DNA from: Absidia repens
Lineage: Eukaryota; Mucoromycota; Mucoromycetes; Mucorales; Cunninghamellaceae
Assembly (NCBI GenBank): GCA_002105175.1
Contig: MCGE01000007.1
Location: 744,001-808,000 of the forward strand
Length of the DNA: 64,000 bases
Direction: 5' to 3'
The translations under genes were made by a program, and so were the position numbers. The notes under the pieces are model-generated. The model had not been told where the DNA came from. It was given only the letters and a program-made list of their open reading frames with translations, and searched no databases. Of the stretch, positions 57,753-64,000 are shown piece by piece (positions within the stretch are counted from its first letter, which is position 1; each line of letters opens with the position of its first letter).

Positions 57753-59099
57753 CGCTTTTGCCTGGAAAAGGGTATTTTGAATGGGGGTAGAATTTGTATA
57801 TAATATAACAAGCGTGTGAGAGTGTATGTATATGTATGGATTAAATATGCTGTACAGAAAGAGTAAAATTAATGAAGAGTGACAAATACAGGATTTCGCC
57901 TTGTCCACAATAGTATTTAGTAGAGTAAAAGGAAAAAAGAATCTTTGATTATGACCTATTTTTTGGTTCAATGATTTCCAACTCAGATGGATGCAAAAAA
58001 ATACAGGAAGTCCAGTTTTTTTCTGTGTCACAAGTAAGGATCAATAATAAAGAAAGTCCATATTAGGTAAACACTTTGAAATTTGCAAGCATTTTGAGAT
58101 GAAGATGAATAATGGCCCAATAGACAAACGTTTTTTTTTTTTATGATTGTTGCTGGGTCCCCCTAAAGCAAGTTCGTCATGATCTATGAACTTAGTCTGT
58201 CCATATGCGCTCTGAATTACGTTTCCATATGAAATTGAACTATGTATGATCGCTGCAAAACGAAAACCATAGAACTCGGTGTGCTTTAGAGAAAGTTCGA
58301 CCGAGGCCATGAGATACCATACAATACAGCTCCTCCGTTCAACTCTACATAATGCAGCTTCGCTATGTAGACTGTAAAGTAAGCCTTTATTACTGTATCT
58401 TTTTTACCATTCTCATTCGCCCAAAGGGCCATGGCTTAGGACGCTCCCGCTTCATACTCCCAATTTTTAAAAAAAATTATAATACGCAGGATTTAAATCT
58501 TTTTACATTCCATAGAATTGATCTACTCGGTGTTAAAAAGGTGGAGAATAGTTGTTGAAATGTGGTTTTTGATGAAATTGGACGCTCACTACCATTTGTA
58601 TCTTAATAGGCGGCACCTCGGGACACGTTTGACTTCGCTTTGAACTTTTTTATTTATTTGTATCACATGCAAGCTCAAAAAAGAGTAATAAAAAGTTGGA
58701 GATATACATTTTGTCCAGTCTGGTAGAGGCTACAGTATCAGCATGACATAGGTTGGCCAATAGCAGTTGCCGAACACAAATAGCGCCACCGTTCATATCA
58801 AGTGACTTAGAACTGGCAGTCAGTCGCTCGGTCTGAGGGAGATGGAGCAAGTAATCATATATAAGCTACAAATCTGATGGAATTATCTGTGGTGGTAGGT
58901 ACATGCACAGCAGACCTATATTCATTTATATGATTGGTTGAGCAGGAGTATGGCTCTATTTGATAGTAAAATGCTCTAGATGTGCTAACCAGTTCCTGTG
59001 ATTCTGGGGGGAGGGAGTAGAGCAGTCATATCGAATGAATAAAAAAGAACGTATATGATAGAATATCCACAAAACAACTACAATGACAATATTGTTTAT

Positions 59100-59765
59100 T
59101 ATACAATGGGTCAAAAGATATTTAAACCAAAAGTCGGATTTTATTAAAGCCTATTGGCAGGTGCTAAAACTAAATGGAGGGGTTCATTATAACAAGCGAA
59201 AAATCTATTGGAGGAAGCATGAGGGAGGGAATTTGAGATTTGAAGAATGGTCGACGCCTGTCTAAAGGAAAATTTGTAAAATGGGAGCTAATATACTGTA
59301 CAATGCGTGAGAAACACTAAACAGACATCTGTTATTGAAGTGCAGCAACAGTCAACACTAATCAAGAGGATCCTGGTTGTAAAAAACAGGGATCTACTGA
59401 ACAAGGCCTGATAAAAACAAATGAGACATTTTCGTTGAAGCAAATAAAAGAGATATATTTTATTCAGATTAGATGCAAACTATAGACAAACTAACGTCAA
59501 ACTAAGCTAATGATGGCTCCAAAAAGCTATCTAATGGTGCCTTCAAAACCTAGATCCAAAATGAAAGGGTTTCCCCATGCATCTTGTAATCCCTAAACTG
59601 AAAACGCTTCTAAACTAGACCTGATACTAATCCAAATCCCACATAACCTCAAAAAAGTTGAATGGTGAAGAAAAAACAAAGAAAAAAAAAAGAAAATGGA
59701 AAGAAAGAGAGTGAGAAGAAAATTAATGTGAAAGGAATAAATAGTTCCACGTGTGCGGGATTTGA
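59100..59765 (-). repeat. Dispersed non-coding repeat, short subtype (copy K)
   Basis: Plus-strand blocks: TTATTGAAGTGCAGCAACAG, TCAACACTAATCAAGAGGAT, AAGAGATATATTTTATTCAG, AAGCTATCTAATGGTGCCTT, TCCAAAATGAAAGGGTTTCC, CATGCATCTTGTAATCCCTA, CTAAACTAGACCTGATACTA, AAGTTGAATGGTGAAGAAAA and CCACGTGTGCGGGATTTGAA near 59748. Followed by copy L in opposite orientation. Confidence 0.78.
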
Positions 59766-59984
59766 AAAACGGTTTTTAGTATTTCCTGAGCCGTTTTTTT
59801 TTTTTTTTTTGGTGGATACAAAAAAGGACTCCCTCTTTTTTTCTTTCTCACTTTTAATATGCAACATCAGCAGCATGGCGGTTTTCTTCACATGATGGTA
59901 ACCACCACCACTCAACATCGACATCATAGTGACTCTCGCCTCTTGATATTCTTGCAGCCAAAATGGAGCAACTGGCTTGGTCCG

Positions 59985-60290
59985 GTTTACCCCTTTACTG
60001 TAGAATAGTTTGCCACTCACTAATAAATAGCTTGTCCTCTTTGAGTAGAGTAGTTTATCTTACGTTATGTTTATTTTTATAGAAAGATATTTGCGATATC
60101 GCACGCCTTTATATAAGTGACATGGTATTATCATTAGACTACTAGTTTAGTATGGTTCTCATAGTTTATATCTATAGAATAAAATGTCTCTTTTTTATTT
60201 ATCTTTATACTGTCTCTCATACTCTTAGTTTATCTTGTTGAATGTGTGTATCCGTAGTGTGCCGTATAGTGATTGTGCATGTAGAATAAA
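59985..60290 (+). repeat. Dispersed repeat, 3' arm (copy L)
   Basis: Shares with copy H (36570-36880) the blocks GGTTTACCCCTTTACTGTAG, ATTATCATTAGACTACTAGT, TTAGTATGGTTCTCATAGTT, TATATCTATAGAATAAAATG and TGTCTCTCATACTCTTAGTT. Together with copy K it forms an inverted pair of about 1.2 kb. Confidence 0.65.
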
Positions 60291-61185
60291 ACAGTTGATA
60301 TGTGTGCAACAAAAAAAAAAAAAAGAAGAGGTTTAGGTATGAATCAATTTTGATCATCCGTCCTGCTCTGCGCTCCATCTACTGTATGAACTAGCGTTCA
60401 AAAATAGGAGATAAGAATGATTTCTTGAATGGTTTTAAAGAGATAGTGAAGGATGAGGGAGGGCAATTAGTTTACCTGTTTTTTTTTTTAACACCTCGGT
60501 GTAGCAATTCTTCGATCTGTTTACCAAAATTAACCAACTCCAAAGGCTATTAAGGCCGCTTTCTTCAAATAAAGAAACCCAATCACGTAACTTTGTTCCT
60601 TTTCATCTTCACTATTTTATGACGTTGTTTAATTTTCATTGTCAAGAAAACAAAATGTCCTTAGCATCTCCCGCGATTACAATTTTTTTAACGTTCACGC
60701 TGAATTGCACCAGTCAGAAGTCTGCGTGATTTGGATGGTAAGAAAGTAAGAATAGCAGTTTCAACTCTTTGCTGAGTAATCGTATGATTAGATCTATATT
60801 TGTAAGTATCCCTCAAAACATTCTCAAAGAATCACTTCCTATATTAGTAATAAAATGGATAGAAAAACGACTTGACAACCTTGCAAGGATATGCCCACTA
60901 ATAAACATCAATATGCAAAGGAATAGCGCCTTTTCGCTGTAGAAATAAAATACAAAAGATAGGACAGAGGGACTAACAAACGTGGGGGTATGACTGCTTG
61001 GCATAAAATAATAAAATGTAAAAAATCAAAGGTTTTATTATAGAATAATGAATAAAGACAAAAATGCCTTAGGGAATGATATACTATGATTGTAACTAAT
61101 GCCATCTTGTAAGAAATATATATACACGTAAAATAATAATGTACTACTATAATACCACTAAAACTAACTACCCAACCACCAGAGC

Positions 61186-62520
61186 CTAAGCTTCAGCCAC
61201 CATCAGGGGTTGATCTTGAATAAATTTGCGAGTGTTGTGTTCAGCCAAGGCTTCCCGGAAGACGTTCAACATAGTATCCACACCTTCCTTATCAATTTGA
61301 TGATGCAGCACAATGCGAGATTTGGTTCCGGAGCAACCAATCTTGATATTCTTGCGTAATAAAGCAGGTGCCACGTCATTTTGGATGTTCAAACCGACAC
61401 GTGTACTATCGACCAGGACCATGTTGGTGTGTACTGGGCTTTGCAAATCAATGTCCATGCTCACCAGTTGAGATGCTAGGTAGCGAGTGAGGGAATGTGT
61501 GGCTTCCATGGTTGGGACAATGTGATCGATACCATACTTAGCCGCCGCCGCCAGAGAACCAGCTTGTCGCCAGCCACCACCAAACAATTTACGCAAGTGC
61601 CGAGCCCGGTTAATGTATTTCTTGTTACCAACCAACATGGAACCAATAGGTGCACCCACACCTTTGGAAAGACATAGAGACATGGAGTCAAAGCATTGAC
61701 CATATTCAGCAAGAGACACACCACTGGCAATGTGGGCATTCCAAAGTCGAGCACCATCCATATGCATAGCAATGTCACGGTCGCGGGCCAAGGCAGAAAT
61801 TTCTTGCATATCACGTAACGGCATCACCATCCCATGTAAAGTGTTTTCCAAGGAGATCACACGAGTGGGCGCAGAGTAGAGATCAGCATCAATCAAGCTG
61901 TTTTCCATTTCAGTGGCAGTAACATGGATTCCATTGCTTGCAATCACAGGGCTAACAGAGGCACGAGAATGGTACGCAATCCCACCGTTTTCGTGAAGGT
62001 ACACATGAGAACGAGAATCACAGGCCACAGAATGAGGAGGTTGGGTTAAATGGACACGGAGCCCAAGTTGGTTAGTCATAGTTCCACTTGCACAAAAGAG
62101 ACCAGCTTCATGACCAGTGAGATCAGCCACATAGCGTTCCAAATCACGCACACTATCATCTTCCTACAAGAAGGTGAGAAAGAAAAAAAAAAAAGGGGAA
62201 GAAGGGGTAAAATAAATAAACAAACATTTCAATCTTTGGGTGGGGGGACATAAATAGAAACTTACTTCAAATACACTATCGTTTCTAGTAGCCTTCTTCA
62301 TGACTTCAAACATTTCATCAGTAGGGGCAGTAACAGTATCACTTCTAAAATCATAGAATTTTGCTTGAGGATCCACGGCAACAGAAGGGGCTTGAGCAGC
62401 ATCACCGTTATGCGAGTTATTTTGAAAATAAACTCGACGAATAGGGGAGGTAGACAAGTATCTACAGGCCGACATTTGCATGAGGACGGGTTTGGATTTG
62501 CTTAACATTGACATGACCAT
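61186..62520 (-). CDS. GLY1: Threonine aldolase
   Basis: Two exons on the minus strand: 62520-62266 and 62163-61186; 410 aa. This PLP enzyme splits L-threonine (and allo-threonine) into glycine and acetaldehyde. The catalytic domain begins YDFRSDTVTAPTDEM; further motifs are DDSVRDLERYVADLTGHEAG, LFCASGTMTNQLG, SLENTLHGMVMP and MHMDGARLWNAH (the PLP-stacking and Asp site). The PLP lysine is Lys252 in CLSKGVGAPIGS. About 45 residues before the domain are basic and hydroxylated (KSKPVLMQMSACRYLSTSPI), like a mitochondrial presequence; yeast Gly1 lacks such an extension. The start could also be the second or third Met. A 40-bp direct repeat lies just before the ATG. Confidence 0.95.
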
Positions 62521-62937
62521 GATTGTTTATGAAATTACTAAAAGAGGCTGTTGATTCCACCGAGTAAAAAGTGTTTACTAAAAGAGGCTTTTGATTCCAC
62601 CGAGTAAAAAAGTGTTTTTTTATTTGGTAATTTCAAAAAAATCGAGGGTTTTATAGTGAAAAACTTTTTCTTGTCGGAATGTGTCATCCGTGACCTTGTT
62701 TTTTAGTTTATTACGATGGCCGACTGATACGGTTGGTTTTCTTTTGGTGTTCCGACCTTTTCAGCAAATGGGAAAAAAACGGGTCAAATTTGAGTGTTGT
62801 CTATTTCCACATACGTAAACTTTGAAGTGATCTTGATTGATAATGTGTTCTGGTTTGGCTTAGTGCATCCCCTCAAGCTTCAACTGAGAAAGAAAAAAAA
62901 TGGCTGTCTTTGTAAATTTGATGCTTCGATCCGATGA

Positions 62938-62971
<34 letters not shown>

Positions 62972-63237
62972 CCACGGGTGGACCCCGTTCCTGAGACCAA
63001 TAGTGGTTTTGGCAATTTTCATTATCACCCGAGGTGTCTCTTTTAAAATGGCATCAACTTTGTGAATGCAAAAGACAGAGACGCAACTCTGAGTTTGAAA
63101 TTTCACAATGAGGGGAAAGGCATAAAAAAGGGGTAGATCTTTCACTTTTTTTGCCTGCTACTTCTTTTTCTTTATTTAATCTTTTCTCTCTTTTTGTTTT
63201 TTGTTTTTTGTTTTTTTTTTTTTGTTGAATTAACCAA
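62521..63237. other. Divergent intergenic region, GLY1 / PQ-loop gene
   Basis: About 0.7 kb between divergent starts. It holds the 40-bp direct repeat next to GLY1, a T-run at 62941-62970 and a T-rich leader (63140-63230) before the PQ-loop gene. Confidence 0.55.
62535..62616. repeat. Two-copy 40-bp direct repeat in the GLY1 promoter
   Basis: Two nearly identical units containing ACTAAAAGAGGCTGTTGATT / ACTAAAAGAGGCTTTTGATT and CCACCGAGTAAAAA, offset by 40 bp, 15-95 bp before the threonine aldolase ATG. In gene sense the shared core is TTTTTACTCGGTGGAATC. Either a recent tandem duplication or a doubled regulatory site. Confidence 0.8.
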
Positions 63238-64000
63238 ATGTCACAATGTCTACCTACAAAAGATGGTATACCTTTTTCGCCATGGATTCGCGTAAGAAAT
63301 AGGATAAAAACTATTGTATTAAATTTGAATTTGACGATTTTTTCGTTAATTATTTGTATTAGTTTGTGTTTGGTGATTGTACTTATGGCTATTTAGATGG
63401 TGCCAGCGTATTATTAGGCTACTTATCGATTTTATTTTGGTTGAATGCACAATTTCCGTAAGTAACAAACAAACACCATATGTATCATGATGATTATGCT
63501 AAATGCTCTTTGTTTTCTTCTTCTCAATTAGACAAGTGATTGTAAACTATCGTCGTAGCTCCGCTGATGGACTCTCCATTACTTTTTTAGTTATATGGCT
63601 TGCAGGTATGTAATACAAAAAGATCATCCCGCTTCCTCTTCCATTCATGTTAAAAATGTATCTCACTTTTCTTTCTGAAGGCGACGCAGCCAATTTAATT
63701 GGATGTATTCTTACCAATCAATTGGCCTTCCAACGCTATCTTGGTATTTATTTTGTATCTGTGGACGTTTGTTTGGTATTACAATACTTTTACTACGGCA
63801 AATTGCAACAAAGAAAAGCGCGACCCCCAAATATCAACAACAACTATTACCGAAAAACGCATGAAGATACTTTTTTGGCGGCCTTTCAACATCCATCTGC
63901 TCAAACTCCCTTGTTGGTACAAAATGGATCGATAGACGGCGAGGATATCCTACCTTATTCTGTCTCAGTCTCACCGAACAAATGGTATACTTTGGCGCAA
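63238..64000 (+). CDS. PQ-loop repeat membrane protein, 5' part
   Basis: Four exons are seen: 63238-63291, 63363-63457, 63532-63605 and 63681 to beyond the window end. The product starts MSQCLPTKDGIPFSPWIRFV, then spans carry FGDCTYGYLDGASVLLGYLS and ILFWLNAQFPQVIVNYRRSS. The P-Q pair with NYRRSSADGLS is the first PQ-loop; the next part, ITFLVIWLAGDAANLIGCI and QRYLGIYFVSVDVCLVLQYF, fits the vacuolar basic amino-acid transporter (Ypq/PQLC2) and cystinosin superfamily. Such proteins have seven spans and two PQ-loops; the second would be outside the window. A polar cytosolic loop (about KLQQRKARPPNINNNYYRKT onward) follows. Phase is kept at all three junctions (CC/A, G/GC). Substrate is inferred only from the family. 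Confidence 0.85.

Larger units (their letters stand above)
57753..61185. other. 3.4 kb repeat-rich gene-poor region
   Basis: Contains the paired repeat segments at about 59100-59765 (minus) and 59985-60290 (plus). Frames at 58041 (89 codons, minus) and 58650 (66 codons, minus) show no domain. The stretch 60300-61150 is AT-rich; the AATAAA complement near 61050 may belong to the end of threonine aldolase. No gene called. Confidence 0.5.

Noticed and set aside
58041..58310. An 89-codon minus-strand frame MASVELSLKHTEFYGFRFAA
   Set aside because: No recognisable domain, a poly-Lys break from an A-run, and no start or splice support.

Overview
This window reads as nuclear DNA of a filamentous fungus, most likely an early-diverging one of the Mucoromycota (Mucorales-like). 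The evidence is AT-rich intergenic DNA full of homopolymers, genes split by many 50-250 nt GT..AG introns, TAA/TAG/TGA all used as stops, TATA boxes about 60-110 bp before starts, and a gene set that combines fungal families (Zn2Cys6 factor, NuA4 EAF1/VID21, proteinase K-type subtilase) with ones less usual in Dikarya (TBCK-type protein, a WRKY-GCM1-like zinc finger). The phylum call is inference; no rRNA or tRNA is present to settle it.

Layout, left to right: 3' end of a TBCK-like TBC-rhodanese gene (+), SYF2 splicing factor (-), YME1 i-AAA protease (+), a 3.8 kb gene-poor stretch, a Zn2Cys6 factor (+), a WRKY-GCM1-like zinc-finger gene (-), two small genes of unknown function (+), a ubiquitin-specific protease (+), a PA-TM-RING ubiquitin ligase (-), a small secreted cysteine protein (+), Notchless/RSA4 (-) and DUS1 (-) in tandem, a kelch-repeat membrane protein (+), a 3.7 kb repeat-rich gap, a stand-alone gene for the calmodulin-binding tail of calcineurin A (+), a decayed EAF1/VID21-like gene (-), a 14-exon LtrA-domain membrane protein (+), a 3.7 kb repeat-rich gap, a secreted subtilisin (-), a DCN1-like neddylation factor (-), a 3.4 kb gap, threonine aldolase (-), and the 5' part of a PQ-loop membrane protein (+) cut by the window end.

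The genes are mostly unlinked housekeeping functions: splicing, mitochondrial proteostasis, ubiquitin/NEDD8 handling, ribosome and tRNA maturation, amino-acid metabolism. There is no operon-like logic; neighbours are divergent or convergent. Notchless and DUS1 (both RNA-related) lie 262 bp apart on the same strand.

The less ordinary layer is a dispersed non-coding repeat family, with 12 segments in 64 kb sitting in nearly every long intergenic gap. Members share a block around GGGGAAACCC and an AATAAA-containing tail. One subtype starts near a CCGCCCACGTG box; some copies are arranged as inverted pairs. No transposase is visible, so the elements look non-autonomous. Other points of interest are the calcineurin-tail gene without a phosphatase domain, the WRKY-GCM1-like finger, the EAF1 pseudogene whose two conserved HSA tryptophans are now stops, and 11-nt and 20-nt microexons. 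All exon models were made by eye from splice signals and reading-frame continuity.
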